Source: UBA1444 sp964601085
GTDB lineage: Bacteria > Bacillota > Negativicutes > UBA1444
Assembly: GCA_964601085.1 (NCBI GenBank)
Contig: CAZRLN010000053.1
Location: 1-18,562 of the forward strand
Length of the DNA: 18,562 bases
Direction: 5' to 3'
Each line of letters opens with the position of its first letter. Within the stretch, counting starts at the first letter, position 1. The notes under the pieces were generated by a model. It was not told where the DNA came from. It searched no databases and worked only from the letters and a program-made list of their open reading frames with translations. Made by a program: the position numbers and the translations under genes. Shown here piece after piece: positions 6,904-14,154 of the stretch.

Positions 6904-8205
6904 TTACATTCCCAGCATCTTCGGCAACCACAGGGAAATCGCCGGAATGTAGGTAATCAGCGCAAGCGCCACAAACGACGCGATCAGGAAAGGCATGATC
7001 GATTTGGATATTTCGGTCAGGCTCAGCCCGGAGATATTACAGGCCACATAGAGGTTGACTCCCACCGGCGGCGTGATCTGGCCGATGGCCACGTTCACGG
7101 TAAGGATGACGCCGAACAGAATCGGATCGCAGTTGATCATCTTCATGATCGGCAGGAAGATCGGCAGCAGAATGTAGAAGATCGAAATCGCGTCGAGGAA
7201 GCAGCCGGCGATCAACACGATGACATTGATAATCAGCAGGATGACCACCGGGTTCTTCGAAAACTCCATCATCGCCGCCGAAGCCGCCTGGGCGGCCCCT
7301 TCCGTCGTAACCAGCCAGGCGAACAGCGAAGCGCTGGAAACGATCAGCATGACGACGGCCGAACCCACGGACGAATCGATCAGGATTTTCTTCAGCTTAG
7401 CCATGTTCAGTTCCTTGTAGACGAAGAAACCGACGAACAGGCCGTATACGGCCGCCACGCCCGCCGCTTCGGTCGGGGTAAAGATCCCGCCGTAGATGCC
7501 GCCGAGAATGATGACCGGCGTCATCAGACCCCAGGCTGCGTCCTTGAATGCTACCCATTTTTCGGCGGCGGTGGCCGGTTTCTTGTTGCCGCCCCAGCCA
7601 TATTTTTTGGCATAGACATAGCTGACTACGGAAAGAGCCACACCGACCAACAGCCCCGGCACGATGCCGGCGACGAAGATCTTGCCGATGGACACCTCGG
7701 CGATAACGCCATACACGACGAAGGCGATGCTCGGCGGGATGATGATGCCGATCGCGCCGGCATTGGCCATCAGGGCGGAGGAAAAGCCCTTGTCATAGCC
7801 TTCGTTCACCATGGCCGGAATCATGATCGATCCCAGGGCCGCCACCGTCGCCGGGCCGGAACCGGAGATCGCCGCGAAGAAACAGCAGGTGACGACACCG
7901 ACGATGGCCAGGCCGCCGTTGATGTGACCCACGCAAACATTGGCGAATTTAATCAGGCGGCTGGACACGCCGGCCTGTTCCATCACCACGCCGGCGAGAA
8001 CGAAAAAGGGAATCGCCAGCAAGGCGAATTTGGCGGTCGCGGCGTACATCGTCGTCGGAAATACGGCCATCGGCCCATCCGCTGCATAAATCGTCAGTAG
8101 GCTGGCCATGCCCAGGCTGACGGCGATTGGTGTGTTCCAGAGCAGCAAAAAGCCGAACGCCACGAATACAAATACACTGGGTTCCATTCCCAACATCAGG
8201 TCCAT
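6904..8205 (-). CDS. dctM: TRAP transporter large permease (DctM type)
   Basis: Large membrane subunit of a TRAP transporter, which imports organic acids or related solutes using an ion gradient; 433 aa with about a dozen hydrophobic segments. Recognisable family stretches are FALLAIPFFVLAGVVM, the GSGPATVAALGSIMIPAM region, IIPPSIAFVVYGVIAEVSIGK, GIFTPTEAAGVAAVYGL and ITPPVGVNLYVACNISG. The start is ATG at 8205, overlapping the TGA of dctQ (ATGA), with AGGGGGCG upstream; the frame is open further 5' but within dctQ. It is co-transcribed with dctQ and followed 19 bases later by the E2 gene, so it is embedded in the dehydrogenase run. Confidence 0.97.
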   Translation of the reverse strand: MDLMLGMEPSVFVFVAFGFLLLWNTPIAVSLGMASLLTIYAADGPMAVFPTTMYAATAKFALLAIPFFVLAGVVMEQAGVSSRLIKFANVCVGHINGGLAIVGVVTCCFFAAISGSGPATVAALGSIMIPAMVNEGYDKGFSSALMANAGAIGIIIPPSIAFVVYGVIAEVSIGKIFVAGIVPGLLVGVALSVVSYVYAKKYGWGGNKKPATAAEKWVAFKDAAWGLMTPVIILGGIYGGIFTPTEAAGVAAVYGLFVGFFVYKELNMAKLKKILIDSSVGSAVVMLIVSSASLFAWLVTTEGAAQAASAAMMEFSKNPVVILLIINVIVLIAGCFLDAISIFYILLPIFLPIMKMINCDPILFGVILTVNVAIGQITPPVGVNLYVACNISGLSLTEISKSIMPFLIASFVALALITYIPAISLWLPKMLGM

Positions 8206-8678
8206 CAGTTTGCGCCCCCTTTCTGCCAGGCGATCCAACCGGCCTGGGCGAAGCGGACGAAACAGAAGAACGCACTGACCGGCAGAGCCAGGCTCACAAC
8301 CCATTCCGGCCAGCCGAGCGCTGGAGTTTCCTGCTTCAGCATCATCTGCGTCTGGATCATGTCGATGCTGTAATAAAACAGAAGAACAAACATTCCCAGC
8401 GTCACCAGGGTAACCAGGCCGGAAATGATCCGCCGAACCGGCGCCGGCAAGGAATTCACGAGCAGGTCGAAGCCCAGGTGCGCCCCGCGCTTGGCAGCGG
8501 CCGCCGCACCGATGAAGCTGCTCCAGACGAATAGATTGGTGGTCAGTTCCTCAGTGAACGCGATCGAGGTGCTCAGGCAATATCGCGAAACCACGTTGGC
8601 GAAATTCAGGATCAACATCAGGCCGAGTGTGATGACCAGAAACCAGTCCTCCAGGGAATCAAAAACTTTCCAGAACAA
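8205..8678 (-). CDS. dctQ: TRAP transporter small permease (DctQ type)
   Basis: Small membrane subunit of the TRAP transporter, 157 aa, with four hydrophobic segments (about 13-31, 48-63, 87-107, 125-147). The family motif is seen as NVVSRYCLSTSIAFTEELTTNLFVW followed by GAAAAAKRGAHLGFD. The likely start is TTG at 8678 with GGGGGTG about six bases upstream. The gene lies 146 bases after dctP, beyond a terminator hairpin, so its level probably depends on readthrough or a separate start of transcription. Confidence 0.94.
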   Translation of the reverse strand: MFWKVFDSLEDWFLVITLGLMLILNFANVVSRYCLSTSIAFTEELTTNLFVWSSFIGAAAAAKRGAHLGFDLLVNSLPAPVRRIISGLVTLVTLGMFVLLFYYSIDMIQTQMMLKQETPALGWPEWVVSLALPVSAFFCFVRFAQAGWIAWQKGGAN

Positions 8679-8759
8679 AGCGTCACCCCCAAAACATACT
8701 TACTCCCCATGCGATGCATTTCTATAAAAACAATAATGATTGCCATAGTCACGTCCATA

Positions 8760-8799
8760 TAGAAGAAAAGGGAGCCCGGCCAACAAGAGACGGGCCCCC
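8760..8799 (-). terminator. Terminator between dctP and dctQ
   Basis: On the minus strand GGGGGCCCG (8799-8791) pairs with CGGGCTCCC (8778-8770) through nine pairs including one G-T wobble, followed by TTTTCTTCT. It lies 25 bases after the dctP stop. Since dctQM and E2 continue in the same direction, it probably gives partial termination and more binding protein than permease. The AT-rich 80 bases after it could hold another promoter, but I see no convincing hexamers. Confidence 0.72.
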
Positions 8800-8824
8800 T
8801 GCGGCTTATCCAGCCAAACCGGGT

Positions 8825-9862
8825 TTATTTGCCGGCTGCTACGAACATGTCCAGCAATGCTTTGCCGATGATCGGCTCCTGTTCTTTGTACACGCTGGCG
8901 GTGGCCGCCTGGAATACTTTGATCTGTTCCGGAGTCAGCGTATTGACCTGCAGACCGTTTTTCTTCTTCATTTCTTCGAGCTGTTTGGACTCATCTTCGC
9001 GGGTCAGCTTGATATTGAGGGCCATTGCTTCTTCCGCGGATTTCTTCATGATGTCCTGGGTTTCTTTGTCCAGCGAATCCCACAGTTTCTTGTTGACGCC
9101 GAGGATCAGCGGATCATAGGAGTAGTTGCAGAGGGTCAGGTATTTCTGGACTTCCTGCAATTTGCTGGTGTAAATAACGGAAATCGGGTTTTCCTGTCCG
9201 TCGATGGTACCTTGCTGCAACGCGGTGAAAACTTCCGAGAAGCTCATCGCGGTGGGGTCGGCGCCAATCGCCTTGAACAGGGAGATGTACATCTTCATGC
9301 CGGGAACGCGCATTTTCAGACCCTTCATGTCTTCCGGCGAGGTCAGGGGTTTTTTGCTGTTGGTCCAGTGACGGAAGCCGTTTTCACCGAAAGCCAGTGG
9401 CTCGATGCCTTTGGCGCGGACCAGTTTTTTGATTTCTTCGCCGGGGGCGCCCTTCATGGCTTTATCCACAGCAGCGTTGTTCGGCAGAATCCAGGGCATG
9501 CTCACGACGGCCAGTTTCGGCTCGATGACCGAATAGATAATCGTGGAGTGGATGGAAGCGCCGGTCACGCCGGAAGCAACCTGCTCGATGCCTTTTTGTT
9601 GGTTGCCGCTGGAAAGTTGTTCGTTGGGGAACGTGGTGATTTCGACGCGGCCCTTTGTCCGTTCTTTGACGAGTTCGGCCCATTTTTTCGCGGCGATGTT
9701 CCACGGCGACGAATCCGAAGGCGTCGTCACGCTCATTTTAATGCTGATTTTTTTGCCTTCCGCTTTTTTGGGCTCTTCCTTTTTGCCGCCGCAGCCGGCA
9801 GCCACCAGAGAAAACGCGACCACGAGACACAGAACAAATACTAGGCTTTTCTTCACTGACAA
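8825..9862 (-). CDS. dctP: TRAP transporter substrate-binding lipoprotein (DctP type)
   Basis: Extracytoplasmic solute receptor of the TRAP transporter, 345 aa. The signal segment ends in the lipobox VAAGC (Cys24), so it is probably membrane-anchored by lipid. The DctP core is clear: a MRVPG motif whose Arg normally binds a ligand carboxylate, then MSFSEVFTALQQGTIDGQENP about 30 residues later. The start is TTG at 9862 with AGGAGG seven bases upstream; GTG at 9856, using the overlapping GAGGGG, is also possible. It follows the E1 beta gene by 38 bases. The carboxylate-binding Arg and the operon context suggest an organic acid ligand, perhaps the substrate or a precursor of the dehydrogenase. 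The exact ligand cannot be read from the sequence. Confidence 0.95.
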   Translation of the reverse strand: MSVKKSLVFVLCLVVAFSLVAAGCGGKKEEPKKAEGKKISIKMSVTTPSDSSPWNIAAKKWAELVKERTKGRVEITTFPNEQLSSGNQQKGIEQVASGVTGASIHSTIIYSVIEPKLAVVSMPWILPNNAAVDKAMKGAPGEEIKKLVRAKGIEPLAFGENGFRHWTNSKKPLTSPEDMKGLKMRVPGMKMYISLFKAIGADPTAMSFSEVFTALQQGTIDGQENPISVIYTSKLQEVQKYLTLCNYSYDPLILGVNKKLWDSLDKETQDIMKKSAEEAMALNIKLTREDESKQLEEMKKKNGLQVNTLTPEQIKVFQAATASVYKEQEPIIGKALLDMFVAAGK

Positions 9863-9900
9863 GTCCCCTCCTCCTGTTTTTTGAAACCTTAAGCCGGCGC

Positions 9901-10875
9901 TTACCGGCAGATCTCCTTGGCGGTCTTGACGATATCATCGGTGGAAATGCGGCAAAGCCCTTCCAGCGCGGGACTGAACGGAATTGGCACGAACGGCGCG
10001 CCCAGGCGTTTGACGGGAGCATCCAGCCAATCAATCATTTCCTCGGCCACGCAGGCGGCCAGTTCGGCGCCGACGCCGCCTTGCTTCACCGCTTCGTGAA
10101 CGATGACGAGACGTTTGGTTTTGCGAACGGACTCAAATACGGTGTCTTTGTCGAGCGGGCTGATCGTCCGCAGATCGATGCACTCGGCCTGAATGCCTTC
10201 CGCCGCCAGTTTTTCGTGCGCTTCCAGCACTCGGTTCATCATCATGGAGTAGGATACGATCGTGACATCCTTGCCGGTCCGGGCGACATTCGCCTTACCG
10301 ATCGGCACAATGTGCTCGCCGTCGGGCACCGGCCCTTTCAGCGGGAACAGGCCTTTGTGCTCAAAATACAGCACCGGGTCGTCGGAACGAATCGCGGCTT
10401 TCAGCAATCCCTTGGCATCGGCCGGATTCGAAGGAATGACCACCTTGATGCCCGGAATGTGCATGAACCAGGACTCGACGCACTGCGAATGCTGGGCGGC
10501 CGCCGAGCGAATCATGCCGTCCGGAGCCCGCAGCACCAGGGGCACTTTGCACTGGGCGCCGAACATATAGCGAACTTTCGCCATCTGGTTGAATACTTCG
10601 TCCATGCAGACGCCGATGAAATCGGCAAAGTGCATGTCCGCCACCGGACGCATGCCGGCCAGCGCCGCGCCGACCGCCGCGCCGACAATCGCCGTCTCGG
10701 AAATCGGTGTATCCCGCACCCGGTCCACGCCGAATTTTTGGGGCAATCCCTTGAACTGTCCGAAGATGCCGCCTTGACGGGCAATATCTTCCCCCATGAC
10801 AAAGACGCGTTCATCGCGCTCCATTTCTTCGCTCATGGCTTCCAGTGTCGCTTCGGAAAAGCTGATCTGACGCAT
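9901..10875 (-). CDS. acoB: E1 beta subunit of acetoin/2-oxoacid dehydrogenase (AcoB type)
   Basis: Thiamine-diphosphate-dependent E1 beta subunit, 324 aa, the usual length. The N-terminal part includes RVRDTPISETAIVGAAVGAA, where Glu60 should activate the cofactor, and SAAAQHSQ with His129. The C-terminal transketolase-like half contains IDLRTISPLDKDTV and VIVHEAVKQGGVGAELAA. From remembered sequences it is closest to AcoB proteins, but E1 beta subunits of pyruvate and branched-chain complexes are close relatives. It starts two bases after the E1 alpha stop, with GGGGTG as ribosome site. Together with the upstream gene it forms the alpha2beta2 E1 that hands an acyl group to E2. Confidence 0.94.
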   Translation of the reverse strand: MRQISFSEATLEAMSEEMERDERVFVMGEDIARQGGIFGQFKGLPQKFGVDRVRDTPISETAIVGAAVGAALAGMRPVADMHFADFIGVCMDEVFNQMAKVRYMFGAQCKVPLVLRAPDGMIRSAAAQHSQCVESWFMHIPGIKVVIPSNPADAKGLLKAAIRSDDPVLYFEHKGLFPLKGPVPDGEHIVPIGKANVARTGKDVTIVSYSMMMNRVLEAHEKLAAEGIQAECIDLRTISPLDKDTVFESVRKTKRLVIVHEAVKQGGVGAELAACVAEEMIDWLDAPVKRLGAPFVPIPFSPALEGLCRISTDDIVKTAKEICR

Positions 10876-10876
10876 C

Positions 10877-11857
10877 TTATTTCACCCCGCCTTCCACATA
10901 GTAGTCGTTGAACAATTCGCTTTCGGCCGGGTAGGGATCTTTCCGGGCATCCTCAACCGCGGTGGCGACTTCCTGTTCGACTTCGGCATGGATCGCATCC
11001 ATTTCTTTCTGAGTCAGCCATTTTTTCGCCAACACGACTTTGGCGAAGTTTTTGATCGGATCGTCGTTTTCGAAATGATCGTGCACTTCCTGCTTGCTCC
11101 GATACATTTCCGGGTCGCCGACGAAATGGCCCTTGACGCGGTAGGTTTTGAACTCCAGCATATAGGGGCCTTTGCCCGAACGGACATATTCAATGGCCTT
11201 TTTCGCCGCTTCGTTGACTGCGAACACGTCGTTGCCGTTCACGATCGCCGACGGCATGCCATAGCCCTGCGCCCGGCTCGAAACGTCGGGAACCGAAGTC
11301 CCGTAGCTGGCCGGCGTCGTTGAGGCGTATTGGTTGTATTCGCAAACGAAGATGACCGGCAGCTTCCAGATCGCCGCCATGTTCATCCCTTCATGCACGG
11401 TGCCGCGGTTCGCGCCGCCGTCGCCGAAGAACGTCGCGGCAAGCTGGCCGCTCTTTCTCATTTTAGCTGCCAGGCCGGCGCCGACCGCCAGGTTGATCCC
11501 GCCGCCGACAACGCCGTTCGCGCCCAGCATTCCCACCGAAAAGTCGGCGATATGCATGGACCCGCCTTTGCCTTTGCAATAGCCGGTGGATTTGCCGAAG
11601 ATTTCCGCCATCATCGGTTTGATTTCCGCGCCCTTGCCGATGCAGTGGCCGTGGCCTCGATGCGTGCTGGTAATGTAGTCGTCCTTGTTCAGTTCGGTTA
11701 GAAAGCCGGCCGCAATGGCCTCCTCACCGATGTAAAGGTGTACGAATCCCGGCAGTTCGCCGCCGAGAAAACACTCTTGAATTTTCTCTTCAAACAGTCG
11801 GATCCGTACCATGGTTCGATAGAAATTTTGCAGAGTTTCCTTCTTGTACGCCAACAT
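10877..11857 (-). CDS. acoA: E1 alpha subunit of acetoin/2-oxoacid dehydrogenase (AcoA type)
   Basis: Thiamine-diphosphate-dependent E1 alpha subunit, 326 aa. The cofactor motif runs from GDG (145-147) to Asn175. Long stretches match remembered AcoA proteins: LPGFVHLYIGEEA, STHRGHGHCIGKG, MMAEIFGKSTG, and KGKGGSMHIAD with GMLGANGVVGGG. The closeness to AcoA over ordinary pyruvate E1 favours acetoin or a similar short substrate. The start is ATG at 11857 with AAGGGGGG ahead; an upstream in-frame ATG at 11890 lies in the leader and lacks a ribosome site. It is the first gene after the sigma-54 promoter, so the activator upstream should control it. Confidence 0.94.
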   Translation of the reverse strand: MLAYKKETLQNFYRTMVRIRLFEEKIQECFLGGELPGFVHLYIGEEAIAAGFLTELNKDDYITSTHRGHGHCIGKGAEIKPMMAEIFGKSTGYCKGKGGSMHIADFSVGMLGANGVVGGGINLAVGAGLAAKMRKSGQLAATFFGDGGANRGTVHEGMNMAAIWKLPVIFVCEYNQYASTTPASYGTSVPDVSSRAQGYGMPSAIVNGNDVFAVNEAAKKAIEYVRSGKGPYMLEFKTYRVKGHFVGDPEMYRSKQEVHDHFENDDPIKNFAKVVLAKKWLTQKEMDAIHAEVEQEVATAVEDARKDPYPAESELFNDYYVEGGVK

Positions 11858-11906
11858 GTATCCCCCCTTACGAATTTGCGATATTTTCACGCAACCCTAC
11901 TTTATA

Positions 11907-11922
11907 TGCAAAAACCGTGCCA
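11907..11922 (-). promoter_or_regulatory. Sigma-54 (-24/-12) promoter of the dehydrogenase operon
   Basis: TGGCACG (11922-11916), four bases, then TTGCA (11911-11907) is a consensus sigma-54 promoter with the correct GG-N10-GC spacing. Transcription should start near 11896, giving a leader of about 40 bases before the E1 alpha start. The gene just upstream encodes a GAFTGA-containing sigma-54 activator, which agrees well. Confidence 0.93.
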
Positions 11923-12021
11923 ATGCCTCTGCCAGAAGTCATAGACCTTGATTCTTCAGCCTTTCGACCCTTTCCGCCAGATTTTCATTCGTCGGATTTG
12001 CCGCTTCCACCCCGTCATTGC

Positions 12022-12039
12022 GTTCCAAAGTCGAACACT
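12022..12039. promoter_or_regulatory. Possible upstream activator site
   Basis: GTTC-N7-GAAC (12022-12036) lies about 100-115 bases upstream of the -24 element, a usual distance for an enhancer site of a sigma-54 activator. It overlaps the end of the activator gene. The heptamer GAACACT at 12033-12039 recurs at 13997-14003 in front of the activator gene. Weak evidence. Confidence 0.28.
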
Positions 12040-13951
12040 ACTGCTCAAAAACCGAACGCATTTCTTTTTTTACTTCGATCTGGTACTCCCGAATTTTTCC
12101 GTACAGGGTATTCCTGCCCACGCCAAGGAGCCGGGCGGACCTCGAAACATTCCACTGCGTTTTGTGGAGAGTTTCCTCGATCGCCACCCGCTCGATATCG
12201 CGCAAAGAGCGATTTTCCTCCGGTTTCGCCCCATGCCGCTCCGAAAGGTTCATCGGCAAATGCTGCTCGGTGATTTCCTGCCCTTCGCACAGATGGGCTG
12301 CGCGCTCGATAATGTTCTCCAGCTCCCGGGCGTTGCCCGGCCAGTCCTGACGCCGCAGCACAGCCAGTGCGTCGGCCGACAGGCGCTTAAGCGGCACCCC
12401 CAGTTGTTCGCAGGTCTTCTCCATGAAATAGACCGCCAGCCGGTCCACATCCTCCCGCCGTTCCCGCAGCGGCGGCACGAGAATCGGCAGCACATTCAGT
12501 CGATAATACAAGTCCTGGCGGAAACTGCCTTCGCCGACGGCGTGCAGCAAATCGCGGTTCGTTGCGGCGATGACCCGGACATCGACATCCATGTAGCGGG
12601 TCCCTCCCACCCGCAGAATCCGCTTGTCCTGCAGCACGCGCAGGATTTTCACCTGAACGTCGAGGGACATCTCGCCGATTTCATCCAAAAAAATGGTTCC
12701 GCCATGCGCCAGCTCGAATTTTCCCGGTCGCCCGCCCTGTCGGGCCCCGGTAAACGCGCCGTCTTCATAGCCGAACAATTCGCTTTCCACCAGGTCCCGG
12801 GGCAGCGCGCCGCAGTTGATCGCCACGAACGGGCCTTCGGAACGGGCGCTGGCCTTGTGAATCGCCTGCGCGACCATTTCCTTGCCGGTGCCGCTCTCCC
12901 CCTGGATCAGGACAGTCGCCATGCTGTTGGCGGCAATCTTGGCCAGTCGCTTGATTTCGATCATGCAGGCGCTTTCGCCGACGATGTCGTCGAATGTGAA
13001 CATGGCGGTCGCGCCGACCATGCGGTTGACCAGTTTTCGGACCTGTTTGATTTCCCGGAAAATATCAACGACGCCTTCCAGGCAGCCGTCCTTGCCACGC
13101 AGCGGAATCGCCGTCTTGATGAAATGCAGCACGCCGCGTTTCGTTTCAATAAAAAACTCCTTGTCCGTGTAACCCTGACCGGTTTCCAGCACCCGCAGCA
13201 CCACCGGCTTGAAGTCGACCAGTTCCTGAATATGCCGGCCGATGGCCTCCTTGACCTTGACGTTCAGGATCTTGGCGCCCGTCGGATTAATGAAGGTCAC
13301 CGTGCCCTGTCCGTTGATCATCAGCAATCCGTCCGACACTGAGTTCAGAATCGTCGAATGCAGGTTCGCCGTATCCTCCAGTTCCTTCTGGGCCCGGCGG
13401 ACCTTGATCGTGTTGCTGATCGCCGCCGCGGCTGACACCACCATGCCCAGCGTGTGCGAATGAACATCTTCCCGGCTGCCGGTAACGCTAAGTACGCCCA
13501 TGAGCTTGCCGTGATCGTCGGTAAGCGGCGCCGCCGAACAGGTCCAGCCTTCATACGCCTGGCAATAGTGCTCCCTGCCGGCCACCTGGATCGGCCCGTG
13601 ACCCATGAGCGCCAGACTTAAGGCGGAGGTTCCCACCAATTCCTCCGTCCATTTTACGCCGCAGGCGTAGTAGCGGGTCCAGGTCGACTGGGTGTCGTTC
13701 ATTCCGCCGATGACTTCGATGATATATCCTTCCGCGTTCAACAGCACCACCACGAACCCCGAGCTGGACACTAGTTCATACAGGCTCTGCATCAACGGCC
13801 GCGCGGCGTCGATCAGTTCCATGCTGTCCTGAAGGAGTTGCTCCAGATCTTTCCCCGTCACCACCACCGTCGGATAGCCTTCGGACTGCTTGAGGCCGAT
13901 TTTTTGGCAGCGACGCCACGATTCGGCAATTAATTTTTGCGTTTTTTCCAC
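12038..13951 (-). CDS. acoR: Sigma-54-dependent transcriptional activator (AcoR type)
   Basis: Enhancer-binding protein, 637 aa, expected to open sigma-54 promoters when its ligand is present. Domains: N-terminal GAF-like sensor (about 40-185, with the AcoR-like GTSALSLAL), PAS (about 195-310), AAA+ (about 320-555) and a Fis-type helix-turn-helix (about 585-625, ending SRSARLLGVGRNTLYGKI). The AAA+ part has Walker A GESGTGKE (351-358), GAFTGA (398-403) and Walker B TIFLDEIG (419-426). There is no receiver domain, so it senses a ligand rather than a kinase. The start is taken as GTG at 13951 because AAAGGA sits six bases ahead; an upstream GTG at 14002 in the same frame has no ribosome site. 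It ends in TAG, and the frame stays open for 32 more codons. Its target is most likely the consensus promoter 116 bases after its stop. Confidence 0.94.
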   Translation of the reverse strand: MEKTQKLIAESWRRCQKIGLKQSEGYPTVVVTGKDLEQLLQDSMELIDAARPLMQSLYELVSSSGFVVVLLNAEGYIIEVIGGMNDTQSTWTRYYACGVKWTEELVGTSALSLALMGHGPIQVAGREHYCQAYEGWTCSAAPLTDDHGKLMGVLSVTGSREDVHSHTLGMVVSAAAAISNTIKVRRAQKELEDTANLHSTILNSVSDGLLMINGQGTVTFINPTGAKILNVKVKEAIGRHIQELVDFKPVVLRVLETGQGYTDKEFFIETKRGVLHFIKTAIPLRGKDGCLEGVVDIFREIKQVRKLVNRMVGATAMFTFDDIVGESACMIEIKRLAKIAANSMATVLIQGESGTGKEMVAQAIHKASARSEGPFVAINCGALPRDLVESELFGYEDGAFTGARQGGRPGKFELAHGGTIFLDEIGEMSLDVQVKILRVLQDKRILRVGGTRYMDVDVRVIAATNRDLLHAVGEGSFRQDLYYRLNVLPILVPPLRERREDVDRLAVYFMEKTCEQLGVPLKRLSADALAVLRRQDWPGNARELENIIERAAHLCEGQEITEQHLPMNLSERHGAKPEENRSLRDIERVAIEETLHKTQWNVSRSARLLGVGRNTLYGKIREYQIEVKKEMRSVFEQ

Positions 13952-13992
13952 GGTTGTTCCTTTCCCATGCGCCAAACAAAGTTGTGCGCATT

Positions 13993-14008
13993 TTTTGAAC
14001 ACTCAAAA
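13993..14008. promoter_or_regulatory. Inverted repeat near the likely start of transcription of the activator gene
   Basis: TTTTGA-ACAC-TCAAAA is a perfect six-base inverted repeat with a four-base centre, just downstream of the candidate promoter of acoR. It shares GAACACT with the site at 12033-12039. It could be an autoregulatory operator, but this is unsupported beyond symmetry and position. Confidence 0.3.
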
Positions 14009-14015
14009 CTATGAC

Positions 14016-14044
14016 GGTATAATCTATTCTCGCTTTATTCCGAA
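14016..14044 (-). promoter_or_regulatory. Candidate sigma-70 promoter of acoR
   Basis: TTCGGA (14044-14039), 17 bases, TATACC (14021-14016). The match is modest, but the position fits a leader of about 55 bases before the GTG start, and a terminator upstream implies that the gene needs its own promoter. Confidence 0.35.
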
Positions 14045-14103
14045 AACCCTGCAAATTTAGCAATAGGTTGTTCGTTTTTTTGTCAGATTTTCGCCGTGCC
14101 CCA

Positions 14104-14135
14104 TAAAAAAAGAGACGTCCGTCGCCGGGCGCCTC
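14104..14135 (-). terminator. Terminator of the repeat-protein gene
   Basis: On the minus strand a GAGGCG/CGTCTC stem (14135-14130 with 14117-14112) continues, past one mismatch, into CCG/CGG with a GCGA loop, and is followed by a run of Ts. It lies 20 bases after the stop of the gene at 14155-14787 and isolates it from acoR. Confidence 0.85.
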
Positions 14136-14154
14136 TTGTGTTCCTTACGCCGAA

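Noticed and set aside
8720..8750. Second sigma-54 promoter (TGGCAATCATTATTG) before dctQ
   Set aside because: The GG to GC spacing and the -12 GC are wrong.
8205..9862. TRAP genes as a mobile insertion splitting the dehydrogenase operon
   Set aside because: No flanking repeats, transposase or integrase, and codon use looks like that of the neighbours; ordinary operon rearrangement is simpler.
9880..9905. Small inverted repeat TAAGC/GCTTA after the E1 beta stop as a terminator
   Set aside because: Five pairs only and no T run.
11948..13342. Long plus-strand open frame opposite the activator gene
   Set aside because: No ribosome site and no recognisable domain; the minus strand has intact GAF, PAS, AAA+ and helix-turn-helix motifs.
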